The notes under the pieces are model-generated. The model made no database searches. It had not been told where the DNA came from and saw nothing but the letters and a program-made list of their open reading frames with translations. From the NCBI RefSeq assembly GCF_014137855.1, contig NZ_JACGWT010000003.1:434001-498000 (forward strand): a DNA stretch of 64,000 bases. The letters run 5' to 3'. The position numbers were made by a program, and so were the translations under genes. This DNA comes from Microlunatus kandeliicorticis (GTDB lineage: Bacteria > Actinomycetota > Actinomycetes > Propionibacteriales > Propionibacteriaceae). Of the stretch, positions 1 through 7,599 are shown piece after piece (position 1 is the stretch's first letter; every line of letters begins with the position of its first letter).

Positions 1-38
1 GGCGCACGGGAGCAGCCCGCGAGCGGACGACAGCCTCC

Positions 39-1373
39 TCACCTCTCGGGCCAGACGATCGCCTCGTACTGCGCGCGCAGCCGCCGGCCCTGGACGGGGC
101 TGACCGACTCCACCCAGGTGATTCGGCCGTGCAGGTGCTCGCGAAAGTGCGGGTGGCGCTCGCGGTTGGCCGCCTCCGGGCCGTGCCGGCGAGCGTCGTG
201 GAGCACGGCCCGCAGCCGGTCCCGGTCCGAGCGGGCGATCCCGGGCCGCCGGTTGGTGACGATGCCGGTGACGGTCTGCCGCTCCCCGGTGCGCCGGACG
301 CGGCTCTTGCCCGGGTGCACCACGAAGCCCTCCGCGACGATGATCGTGGACACCGTGGCCAGCAGCGCCGCCGGTCGCGCGACCGGACCGGAGAAGGTCA
401 GGTCGTCGGCGTAGCGGCTGTAGACCAGACCGGCCGTCTCGGCGTACCGCTGGAGGCGGTGGTCGAGGCTGAAGCAGGCCAGGTTGGCCAGCGCCGGCGA
501 GGTCGGTGACCCCTGCGGCAGGTGCCGGCTGCGGAGGGTCGCACGCAGCCGGTGGCGCTCGCTCGGGTCGCCACCCGCCGGCATCCCGCTCAGCACCCAG
601 CCCGGGGTGGCGTGCGTCGACAGTCCGGTCAGGACCCGGACGACCGCTTCGGGGAGACCCATCGTCCGGTAGAGCCCGCCGACTCGGGCCGCGGTGATCG
701 TGGAGAAGAACGACCGCAGGTCGAGCGCGACCACCGTCGGGGCGCCAACGTGCCGGGCCGCGTTGGTGATCGCGCTCCGCCCGCCGACGAAGCCGTGGGC
801 CGCGGGGTGCACCGGCACCCAGGCCAGGATCCGGTCGAGGATCCGCCGCTGCACCGCCCGGAGCAGCGGTCCCGGCGCCTCGAGCAGCCGGGGCGCCGCG
901 TGCGGACGGGACCGCCAGCGGTGCTCGAACGCCTGGTAGGGACCGGGCGGGCTGCGGCGCTGCAGCCTCGCCGTGTCCGCGAGCCAGTCGAGCTGGTCGA
1001 GCGGCACCTCGAGCAGCCTGGCCAGCGCGACGAGGTCCGGCAGGTCGGGCACCGGCCACCGCCGCCGTCCCATCCGGCCCGGTACCGGCGCCAGCACCCG
1101 GACGCGCAGCGGCTCGTGCTCCTGCCGCACGGCGTGGGCGATCTCGGTCAACGGCGTCGCCAGCAGCAGGAAGCGGGCGAGCTCGTCCGGCCGGTCGGTC
1201 GGTGGTTCGCGGTAGGCGGCGAGGACCGGCCCGACGACCCGTCCGGCCCACTCGCACGGACGGCCGAGGGTGCGGGTCACCGCCGCCTGCAGGGCGTCCG
1301 CAGTCCAGTCCTCGGCCGCGAGCAGGCCCCAGGCGATGCCCCGGGCCAGCCCGTCGTCGGGCGCGAGGGTCAC
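39..1373 (-). CDS. Retron-type reverse transcriptase
   Basis: RNA-directed DNA polymerase of about 444 aa, expected to copy a cognate structured RNA into msDNA. Seen directly, numbering from the GTG at 1373: an N-terminal extension of about 130 aa without obvious motifs, then the RT core with HPAAHGF followed by NAARH (about 204-208, matching the retron NAxxH motif), LDLRSFF (217-223), LPQGSPTSPALAN, the catalytic YADD (about 321-324), and TVTGIVTN (about 367-374, matching the retron VTG motif). The long N-terminus and core resemble myxobacterial Mx162-like retron RTs; this is recalled family knowledge, not a search. The frame is open up to 1637, but the GTG at 1373 puts the start after the predicted ncRNA; the exact start is uncertain. 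No effector domain is fused to the C-terminus. GGAGG follows the stop codon, so another gene may lie beyond the window edge. Confidence 0.9.
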   Translation of the reverse strand: MTLAPDDGLARGIAWGLLAAEDWTADALQAAVTRTLGRPCEWAGRVVGPVLAAYREPPTDRPDELARFLLLATPLTEIAHAVRQEHEPLRVRVLAPVPGRMGRRRWPVPDLPDLVALARLLEVPLDQLDWLADTARLQRRSPPGPYQAFEHRWRSRPHAAPRLLEAPGPLLRAVQRRILDRILAWVPVHPAAHGFVGGRSAITNAARHVGAPTVVALDLRSFFSTITAARVGGLYRTMGLPEAVVRVLTGLSTHATPGWVLSGMPAGGDPSERHRLRATLRSRHLPQGSPTSPALANLACFSLDHRLQRYAETAGLVYSRYADDLTFSGPVARPAALLATVSTIIVAEGFVVHPGKSRVRRTGERQTVTGIVTNRRPGIARSDRDRLRAVLHDARRHGPEAANRERHPHFREHLHGRITWVESVSPVQGRRLRAQYEAIVWPER

Positions 1374-1457
1374 GGGGACGCCCCGGGGACGGTGCGACTC
1401 CCGCCGGGTGCCGTCGTCGCCGTCACGGCGGGTGTGAACGGGCATCTGGTGCCGGAT

Positions 1458-1621
1458 GTGGTGGTGACGCCCGGCGACCTGTCGTGCCTCCGCGGGTGCG
1501 CTGCTGCGCGAAGCGCAGGGCGACACCCGCCGGCCTGCGGCAAGGTGACACTGCGTGCGCCGGAGGGAACCTCGGGCGTCGACCGCCGGAGCGGGCGAGA
1601 TCTCGCGGACGTCACCACCAC
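1458..1621 (-). ncRNA. Candidate retron msr-msd RNA
   Basis: Lies immediately upstream of the RT gene, where msr-msd is normally found, in a stretch (1374-1758) with no convincing protein. The segment is closed by a perfect 12-bp inverted repeat, GTGGTGGTGACG (1458-1469) and CGTCACCACCAC (1610-1621), as expected for the a1/a2 stem. Nested inside are a second stem, CCTCCG/CGGAGG (1487-1492 with 1561-1566), that could base an msd hairpin, a self-complementary GCGAGATCTCGC near the 5' end of the RNA, and a tight CTGCGC-TTC-GCGCAG hairpin. Size (164 nt) and order fit known retrons. The branching guanosine and exact msd limits cannot be assigned by eye, so the call is structural inference. Confidence 0.5.
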
Positions 1622-1758
1622 CGAGCCATCGTCGCACCCTGCGTCCTCGGCCGAGCCGGACAGCAGGTTCGCCCAGCCACCTCGATCACGCGGCACCCCG
1701 CGCCGAGCGCGGAGGCCGCGCCGCTCGGCACGGCTGCCCGGGCCGGCGGCGGACGCGA

Positions 1759-2388
1759 TCAGGTCCAGTCGCCGTCGGCGGTCCCCAGCCGCCCCCGGCC
1801 GAGCGGCGTCACCGGGACGGCGGCCAGGCTGGTGATGCCGATGTCGAGGAGGGTGGCGCGGGAGAGGCCGACCGCCCCGAGGGTCTCCATCCCCTCGATC
1901 AGCGCGCAGAAGAACGCGCCGAGCGAGTCGGCGTCCGCGCTCTCGTCGATCTCCCCGGCCTGCTGGGCCTCGGCGATGCAGGCGGCGTAATGCGTCCGCA
2001 TGGTCTCGAAAGCGGCCGCCGCCGTCGAGGCGACGGCCGGATCCCGGCCGGCGAGCTCGACGGCCGCCTTGGTGAACAGCGACGGCGGCGCCTGCGCGGC
2101 ACCGTGCTCGACGGCCACCGAGACCAGCTGGGCCCGGATCCGGGTGATCGGGCTCTGAGACCCGTGCCGGATCGCCTCCACCGCGTCCAGGGCCTCGGCG
2201 GTGTCGGCGAGGAAGGCGCGCATGAACAGCTCCTTCTTCCCGCCGAAGACGTTGTAGAGGCTCTGGCGCGCCAGGCCGGTGGCCTCGAGCAGGGTGTCCA
2301 GTGAGGTCCCGGCGAAGCCGGACTCGGCGAACGCCTCGCGGGCGCGGGCGACGACCTCGGCTTCATCGAACGAGCGTGGTCGCGGCAT
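1759..2388 (-). CDS. TetR/AcrR-family transcriptional regulator
   Basis: One-component repressor of 209 aa. The N-terminal helix-turn-helix is clear (residues about 10-55: AREAFAESGFAGTSLDTLLEATG, then LYNVFGGKKELF), followed by a ligand-binding domain of normal TetR length. ATG start with GGAGG ten bases upstream. It is divergent from an SDR gene, with a 30-bp-class inverted repeat in the shared promoter, so it probably represses itself and the SDR. The inducer is not predictable. Confidence 0.93.
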   Translation of the reverse strand: MPRPRSFDEAEVVARAREAFAESGFAGTSLDTLLEATGLARQSLYNVFGGKKELFMRAFLADTAEALDAVEAIRHGSQSPITRIRAQLVSVAVEHGAAQAPPSLFTKAAVELAGRDPAVASTAAAAFETMRTHYAACIAEAQQAGEIDESADADSLGAFFCALIEGMETLGAVGLSRATLLDIGITSLAAVPVTPLGRGRLGTADGDWT

Positions 2389-2408
2389 GGCGTCCTCCTG
2401 ACGAGTTC

Positions 2409-2454
2409 TTGACTGATCGGTCTATTACGGGCTAGTTTGAGACCAGTCAGTCAA
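2409..2454. promoter_or_regulatory. Probable TetR operator
   Basis: Inverted repeat TTGACTGATCGGTCT (2409-2423) and AGACCAGTCAGTCAA (2440-2454), matching at 13 of 15 positions. It sits between the divergent TetR and SDR start codons. Placement and symmetry fit a TetR-family operator overlapping both promoters. Confidence 0.65.
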
Positions 2455-2477
2455 CAATATGTCTGGAGGGACAGGAC

Positions 2478-3224
2478 ATGACAGGGGTGCTGGAAGGCAA
2501 GACGGCGCTGGTGACCGGCGGGACGTCGGGGATCGGCCTGGCCGTAGTGCGGACGCTCGTCGGCGAGGGCGCGCACGTGGTGCTGTCGGGCCGGCGACAG
2601 TCGGCCCTCGACGCGGTGGTCGCCGAGCTGGGAGACGGCGTGACCGCGGTCCGGGCGGACGCCTCGGACCCCGCCGGGGTGGCGACGTTGTTCGAGGCGG
2701 TCGCCGCGCGCGGCTCCGGGCTCGACGCGGTGCACGCCAACGCCGGCGTCGGTGAGTTCGGTGCCCTGACCGAGGTGACTCCGGAGGACATCGACCGCAC
2801 CTTCGGGACCAACGTCCGCGGCACCGCGCTGACGGTCCGCGGCGCGCTGCCGCACCTCAACCAGGGCGCGGCGATCGTCGTCACCGGCTCGACGTCGGCC
2901 CGGGGCACCGAGCAGGGCTTCGGCGTCTACGGCGCGTCGAAGGCGGCGCTGACCGTGATGACCCGCACCTGGGCTCTCGAGCTGGCGCCCCGCGGCGTCC
3001 GGATCAACACCGTGGTGCCCGGGCCGACCGAGACCCCCGGGCTCAAGGGGCTCGCCCCTCAAGACCCGGACGCGCTGTTGACCCAGATCGCGGCCGGGAT
3101 GCCGCTCGGCCGCCTGCTCCGGCCCGAGGAGGTCGCCGCCGCGGTGCTGTTCCTGGTCTCGCCCGCGAGCTCGGGCATGACCGGCAGCGAGCTGCTCGTC
3201 GACGGCGGCAGCACCCTCGGCTGA
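2478..3224 (+). CDS. SDR-family NAD(P)-dependent oxidoreductase
   Basis: Classical short-chain dehydrogenase/reductase of 248 aa. The cofactor-binding TGGTSGIG is at residues 13-20, a NAG-type motif (ANAGV) around 90, the catalytic Ser in VVTGSTS near 140 and the YGASK catalytic motif just after 150. The C-terminal GSELLVDGG is typical of the family. ATG start follows GGAGGG eight bases upstream. It is divergent from the TetR gene and likely under its control. The substrate is unknown. Confidence 0.93.
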   Translation: MTGVLEGKTALVTGGTSGIGLAVVRTLVGEGAHVVLSGRRQSALDAVVAELGDGVTAVRADASDPAGVATLFEAVAARGSGLDAVHANAGVGEFGALTEVTPEDIDRTFGTNVRGTALTVRGALPHLNQGAAIVVTGSTSARGTEQGFGVYGASKAALTVMTRTWALELAPRGVRINTVVPGPTETPGLKGLAPQDPDALLTQIAAGMPLGRLLRPEEVAAAVLFLVSPASSGMTGSELLVDGGSTLG

Positions 3225-3238
3225 GGGGCCGCCCGGCG

Positions 3239-3727
3239 CTAGGCGTCGGTGGCGAGCTGCAGGTCGGCGGCCACGACGACCGGCAGATCGAGCGGGAGTG
3301 CGGCGACGCCGATGGCCGTCCGGGCGTGGGCACCCACCTGCTCGCCGAAGACGTCGAGGACGACCTCGGAGAACCCGTTGACCACCGCCGTCGTGGCCGG
3401 GTAACCGGGCTGGGCGTTGACGAAGCCGCTGACGCTCAGCCAGGCCTCGATGCGGTCGAGATCGCCGATCGCCTGACGCACGCTCGCCAGCACCGACAGG
3501 GCGGCGACGCGCGCCGACTGCTGCGCCTGTTCGAGCGAGACCACGTCCGGCACCCGGCCGAACGGCCCCATCGGTGAGCCGTCGGACTGCTGGGCGCCGT
3601 GCCCGGAGACCAGCACCCGGGTCCCGACGACGCGCACCCAGCTGAACCAGACGCGCACGTTCGGCGGCATGACCGGACAGGCGGGCAGCTGGAGTCCCAG
3701 CTCGCGCAGTCGTTCCTCGACGGTCAT
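3239..3727 (-). CDS. RidA (YjgF/YER057c) family protein
   Basis: Protein of about 162 aa of the Rid superfamily, which includes enamine/imine deaminases. Conserved features are VLVSGHG near residue 40, the central ASVRQAIGDLDRI block and a C-terminal ARTAIGVAALPLDLPVVVAADL strand, the Rid core that ends in the trimer interface. The start was set at the ATG at 3727, six bases after AGGAGG; a GTG two codons earlier touches the RBS. It converges on the SDR gene with only 14 bases between stop codons. The specific substrate is uncertain. Confidence 0.85.
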   Translation of the reverse strand: MTVEERLRELGLQLPACPVMPPNVRVWFSWVRVVGTRVLVSGHGAQQSDGSPMGPFGRVPDVVSLEQAQQSARVAALSVLASVRQAIGDLDRIEAWLSVSGFVNAQPGYPATTAVVNGFSEVVLDVFGEQVGAHARTAIGVAALPLDLPVVVAADLQLATDA

Positions 3728-3774
3728 CAGCACCCTCCTGGGGGGGCTCGTGTCCCGGGTCTCAGGACCGGGGG

Positions 3775-4644
3775 TCAGGTCGCAGCATGGCGCATCCGGT
3801 GGCCGTCGTCGTCCGGATCGCGGCCTTCGGGGTCGTCGGCCCTAGGCCGTTGCTCCCGCGTGCTGAACGGCGAGGTCGGTCGGTCGAGCCGCACCCCGTC
3901 CACGGTGATGTCGATCAGCTCGTTGTAGAAGGCGATCCGGCCCGCGATGGCCTGGACGGCCGGGTAGGGCTCGGCGTAGGACCAGGCGATGTCGCTGAGG
4001 TCCGGGCGGTCGCGGAGGCTCCAGTAGCGATCCGCGACCCCCTTGTACGGGCAGTGGCTCCGGGTGTCGCTGGCGACCAGCAGCCCGGGCCTCAGATCTG
4101 CTTCCGGGAGGTAGAAGCGGGTCGGCAGCGAGGTCTCGAGGAGCAGGACGGGTGCGTGGCTCTCGGCCAGGACCTCGCCGTCCACCGAGACGACGACGTG
4201 CCGGCTGCTGGCCAGTGCCTCGACGCGCTTGTGCGGATCGCGCGGGTGACCGGCGACGACCTCGTCCTCCTCGCGCCAGTCGATCGACGCCGGCCGCCAC
4301 GTCAGCACGATCCGGTCGCCGAGCGCCGGGTCGTCACGCCGCCAGGCCGCCCGCGGCACCCGCCGGTCGCCGATGACGAGGTCGAAGACCTCCGAGACCG
4401 GCCCGTGGGGCTCGAAGAAGTCGAACCCGGCCGGCGCCGGCGTAGAGGTGGGGACCAGGAGGTCGAGGCGGACGTCCGCGCGGTCGACGGCGTAGTTCGG
4501 CACCGGGAAGGTCTCTTCCCAGAACAGCAGCGGTGTGCGGGTGTCGACCACGACGGTGTCCCCGACGCTGCCCCGGACCCACTTGTCGATCGGTTCGGTC
4601 TCCACGATCCGAGCGTGGCACTGTCGGCCGTGGCTGTCGATCAT
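3775..4644 (-). CDS. DUF427 domain protein (two copies)
   Basis: Protein of about 289 aa with two DUF427 modules. The first (VRGSVGDTVVVDTRTPLLFWE near residue 25) and the second (KRVEALASSRHVVVSVDGEVLAESHAPVLL... with YLPEADL and CPYKG) show the family hallmark of a beta-rich fold with a conserved CPYKG segment. The ATG at 4644 was chosen because an upstream ATG would run through the divergent neighbour's promoter. Function of DUF427 proteins is not established. Confidence 0.85.
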   Translation of the reverse strand: MIDSHGRQCHARIVETEPIDKWVRGSVGDTVVVDTRTPLLFWEETFPVPNYAVDRADVRLDLLVPTSTPAPAGFDFFEPHGPVSEVFDLVIGDRRVPRAAWRRDDPALGDRIVLTWRPASIDWREEDEVVAGHPRDPHKRVEALASSRHVVVSVDGEVLAESHAPVLLLETSLPTRFYLPEADLRPGLLVASDTRSHCPYKGVADRYWSLRDRPDLSDIAWSYAEPYPAVQAIAGRIAFYNELIDITVDGVRLDRPTSPFSTREQRPRADDPEGRDPDDDGHRMRHAAT

Positions 4645-4681
4645 CGGCTGCGCGGCGGTGCCGCGGTGCCAGACTGCGCAG

Positions 4682-5164
4682 ATGGGCGACCCGAGCGACG
4701 ACCTGTTCGAGGCGGAGATCCGCGGCCACCACAGCATGCGTGATCACCTGCTCGATCTGCTGACCGACGCCGAGCTGTCGTTCGCGCTGCCGGGACGCAA
4801 CCCGACCCTGGCCGGGCTGCTCGTCGAGCTGGGCCACCTGCAGGGCGTCTACAGCCACTCCTTCGCCACCTTCGACCTCGACTGGGACCACGTCGAGGTC
4901 GAGCCGCCGGACCGCTCGACCGTCGCGGCCTTCCGGACCTGGTTCGGTGTGCAGGACGCGGCGATGAAGGCGGCCCTGGAGCGACTGAGCGACGCCGACC
5001 TGCGGGCCGAGCGGATCGACCGGGGCGACGGGTTCGTGGCCTCGCCGTTCGTCCAGCACCAGATCTACCGCGAGGCCGTCTACATCTTCTACGGCAAGGC
5101 GAGCGTCTACCTCCGGGCCCTCGAGATCGACGCCGGGCCGAGCTGGGCCGCCTGGATCGGCTGA
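4682..5164 (+). CDS. DinB-like four-helix bundle protein
   Basis: Protein of 160 aa. It has the DinB/DUF664-like pattern: HHSMRDHLLDLL in helix 1, a conserved His in ELGHLQG in helix 2 and HQIYREAVYIF in helix 4, which together could make a metal site. The ATG at 4682 lies 37 bases from the divergent DUF427 start, so the two probably share a promoter region. The biochemical role is unknown; members of this superfamily include thiol-dependent transferases. Confidence 0.7.
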   Translation: MGDPSDDLFEAEIRGHHSMRDHLLDLLTDAELSFALPGRNPTLAGLLVELGHLQGVYSHSFATFDLDWDHVEVEPPDRSTVAAFRTWFGVQDAAMKAALERLSDADLRAERIDRGDGFVASPFVQHQIYREAVYIFYGKASVYLRALEIDAGPSWAAWIG

Positions 5165-5193
5165 CCCGTCCGGCGCACCGGAACCGCACTGCT

Positions 5194-6123
5194 TCAGGGG
5201 ACGACGATGATCTTGCCCCGGACGCTGCGGCTCTCGATCGCGGCGAAGGCCGCCGCAGCCTCCTCCAACGGAAAGGTGCAACCGACGCGCGGGGTGATGG
5301 CGCCGTCGGCGAGGTAGCCGGTGAGCTCGGCCAGGACGCCGTCGGACTGCGCACCCTGACGGATGACCGTCAGGCCGAGGGAGTCCGCCTTCGCCTGGTC
5401 GATCTCACCGATGACGGTGACGAGGGTGCCACCGCGCTTGAGGATGCCGTACGACTTCTCCAGCGACGCGCCACCGACGGCGTCCAGGACGGCGTCGACG
5501 TCGCGGAGGTGCTCGGCGAAGTCGGTGGAGGTGTAGTCGAAGACCGCGTCCGCACCGAGCTCGCGGACGAGATCGAGGCCGTCTCCGCTGGCCGTGGTGA
5601 CCACGTGCGCCCCGCGGAGCTTGGCCAGCTGGACGGCCGCGGATCCGACCGCGCCGGAGCCGCCGCTGATGAAGACCTTCTGACCGGGTCGCAACTTCAG
5701 GCTGTGGTCGATGGCCTCGACCGCGGTGGTCCCGGCGACCGGCATCGAGGCGGCGTCGGTGAAGCTCAGGTCGCCGGGGATCCGGGCGAGGTTCCCGGAC
5801 GGGACGAGGGCCCGTTCGGCGAACGCGCCGCTGCCGCCGAGCAGGGTGTAGGCGTTGCCGTAGACGCGGTCGCCGACGGCGAAACCGGTCACGTCCGGAC
5901 CGACCGCGGCGACCACGCCGGCCACGTCACCCCCGAGGGTGGCCGGAAAGTGCAGCGGCATGAGCGCCTGGGCGTAGCCGGCGCGGAGGGTCGCGTCGAG
6001 CGGGTTCAAGGCGGCGGCCTCGACGTCGATCAGGACCTGGTCGCCGGTGGGAGCGGCCAGCAAGACGTCGGTGACGCTCAGGACGCTGTTGTCGCCGTAC
6101 TCGGTGATCTGCAGTGCACGCAT
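5194..6123 (-). CDS. NADP-dependent quinone-type oxidoreductase (MDR family)
   Basis: Zinc-independent medium-chain dehydrogenase/reductase of 309 aa. The N-terminus MRALQITEYGDNSVL, the GDRVYG motif near 105, the nucleotide-binding GGSGAVGSAAVQLAKLRGA around 155-175 and the C-terminal VRGKIIVV are all typical of quinone oxidoreductases. The ATG at 6123 follows GAAGGAAG; a longer frame upstream is only a 12-nt tandem repeat translated. It lies downstream of the broken DsbA-like gene on the same strand, and the HxlR regulator is divergent from that pair, suggesting redox or electrophile control. Confidence 0.88.
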   Translation of the reverse strand: MRALQITEYGDNSVLSVTDVLLAAPTGDQVLIDVEAAALNPLDATLRAGYAQALMPLHFPATLGGDVAGVVAAVGPDVTGFAVGDRVYGNAYTLLGGSGAFAERALVPSGNLARIPGDLSFTDAASMPVAGTTAVEAIDHSLKLRPGQKVFISGGSGAVGSAAVQLAKLRGAHVVTTASGDGLDLVRELGADAVFDYTSTDFAEHLRDVDAVLDAVGGASLEKSYGILKRGGTLVTVIGEIDQAKADSLGLTVIRQGAQSDGVLAELTGYLADGAITPRVGCTFPLEEAAAAFAAIESRSVRGKIIVVP

Positions 6124-6143
6124 GGATGAGCTTCCTTCTCTGG

Positions 6144-6191
6144 GGTCGGTCGTGAGGTCGGTCGTGAGGTCGGTCGTGAGGTCGGGAGTGA
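6144..6191. repeat. 12-nt tandem repeat in leader
   Basis: Three exact copies of GGTCGGTCGTGA (6144-6179) and a fourth diverged copy (6180-6191), just upstream of the oxidoreductase start codon. Could be a repeated binding site or simple slippage; nothing else is seen in this 188-base gap. Confidence 0.85.
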
Positions 6192-6311
6192 TTGAGAGCG
6201 GCGGGTCACCGGTGCCGTCGAGGCCGCAGCTGGTCCCGAGCTCGGTGAGCTCGAGAACCCTCGACAGGTCGAGCTCCAGGGCCGGCCGCCGGCCGCTCGG
6301 TGCGGGAGTGC

Positions 6312-6986
6312 TCACGCCGAGACCCCTGCAGCGGCGCGGGCGAGGACGTCGGCATACACCTCGACGCTCTGCGCCCCGGCAACGGCCAGCCGGCCCCCGA
6401 GGACGGCGAACGGGACACCGGTGACGCCGAGTTCCCGGGCCTGCGCCTCGTCGGCGTGGACGTCGTCGGCGTACGCGTGGCCCGCGAGCACCCGCCGGGT
6501 GTCGCCCTCCGGGATGCCGTGACGCGCCGCCGCGGCCACCACCTGCTCGGGGTCGACGGGGTTGCTGCGCCCGGCGAAGTACTCGGCCTGCAGGTCGGTG
6601 AAGAAGGCGGTGCCGACCTCTCGCTCGTTCGCGAGCTGGAGGACCCGGTGCACGGCGAAGGTGTTGCCGACGGGACGGTCGACGACGAAGGGAAGGCCCT
6701 CGGCGGCGGCCTGGCGGGCCATCGCCTCCTCCCTCAGCCGTGCTTGCTCAGGACCGACACCGTGGGCGCGGGTGGCGACCTGCAGCAGCGGCTCGGTGGT
6801 GCCGGTGGGCCACTCCGGGTGCAGCTCGAAGGAGTGCAGGACGATCTGCGCGGCCACGCCGCTGGTCTCGATCGCCCGGACGAGTCGGTGCTCGCCGAGA
6901 TAGCACCAGGGGCAGGTGAGGTCGGTTCAGACGTCGACCCGGACCCGTGTGCTGGAGGTGACTGAAGGATCTAGGGCTGAAGACAT
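6312..6986 (-). pseudogene. DsbA/FrnE-like oxidoreductase with in-frame UGA
   Basis: The frame starts at an ATG at 6986 and encodes the FrnE-type thioredoxin-fold family, with the CPWC redox motif soon after the start and the C-terminal GVTGVPFAVLGGRLAVAGAQ (cis-Pro loop). A single TGA (complement of 6927-6929) interrupts it at codon 20, where relatives usually have an aromatic residue (VDV-stop-TDLTCPWC). A TGG to TGA change explains it. Restarting at the GTG at 6857 would give a 181-aa protein lacking the CPWC active site. The rest of the frame is intact, so the mutation is recent, or it is a sequencing error or read-through. Confidence 0.75.
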
Positions 6987-7065
6987 CTGGACCTACCATC
7001 AAGGCGCAACCGCACGCTTTGTGCGTAATGCGATGATGAGCCCCTCGGAGGAGGCTTACAAAAGG

Positions 7066-7101
7066 CACATCGGTGTTCGCAGCAGTGGGCACACCGGTGT
7101 G
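7066..7101. promoter_or_regulatory. Paired palindromes, candidate HxlR operator
   Basis: CACACCGGTGTG (7090-7101) is a perfect 12-bp palindrome; CACATCGGTGTT (7066-7077) is a near copy 24 bases upstream. Both lie between the divergent DsbA-like and HxlR genes, close to the HxlR start. Phasing of about two helical turns fits two dimers bound on one face. Role inferred from position. Confidence 0.45.
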
Positions 7102-7120
7102 CGTGGACGGAGGGTCGGAC

Positions 7121-7528
7121 GTGACGTCAGCAGCGGGAGTGCACCCGTCGCCGGTCCGCGAGGCGGGGGTCTGTTCGGGGTGGCCCAAGGAGAGCGGCTT
7201 CATCCGCGAGGTCCTCGACCGGATCGGCGACAAGTGGACCATCTTGATCATCGGCACCCTGCGCGACGGACCCCTGCGCTACACCGAGCTGCACAGCGTG
7301 GTGCCGGGCATCTCCCAGCGCATGCTGACCCTCACCCTGCAGCAACTGGCCCGCGACGGCCTCGTCACCCGCACCGCCCACCCGGAGGTCCCGCCCCGCG
7401 TGGAGTACGCCCTCACGCCGCTGGGCCGGAGCCTTCTCGACGTGGTGATGGCGCTCTCGGCCTGGGCCGTCACCCACTACGAGACGGTGGCCGCCAATCG
7501 ACGAGCCGCGGACGAGGCGACCCGCTGA
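7121..7528 (+). CDS. HxlR-family winged-helix regulator
   Basis: Protein of about 135 aa with the HxlR signature: an N-terminal Cys (VCSGWPKESGF), IGDKWTILIIGTL, then RYTELHSVVPGISQRMLTLTLQQL and a winged hairpin with VPPRVEYALTPLGRSL. The single Cys near the N-terminus is the type used as a redox or electrophile sensor in QorR/YodB-like members. GTG start chosen because GGAGG lies upstream at the right distance; a longer start at 7073 is possible. It is divergent from the DsbA-like and quinone-oxidoreductase genes, probable targets. Confidence 0.9.
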   Translation: MTSAAGVHPSPVREAGVCSGWPKESGFIREVLDRIGDKWTILIIGTLRDGPLRYTELHSVVPGISQRMLTLTLQQLARDGLVTRTAHPEVPPRVEYALTPLGRSLLDVVMALSAWAVTHYETVAANRRAADEATR

Positions 7529-7599
7529 ACAGCCCGGCGAGCCATGCGCCGTGCGTGCCACCACGGAGATGATCGCGACCGGCGGAACCGGGAATCGAC

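Noticed and set aside
1426-1532. 10-bp inverted repeat CGGCGGGTGT/ACACCCGCCG as the retron closing stem.
   Set aside because: The 12-bp pair at 1458-1469/1610-1621 is longer, better placed relative to the RT and encloses further stems; the shorter pair would cross it.
6927-6929. UGA as a selenocysteine codon in the DsbA-like gene.
   Set aside because: The position corresponds to an aromatic residue rather than a redox Cys, the CPWC motif follows intact, and I recognise no SECIS-like element by eye.
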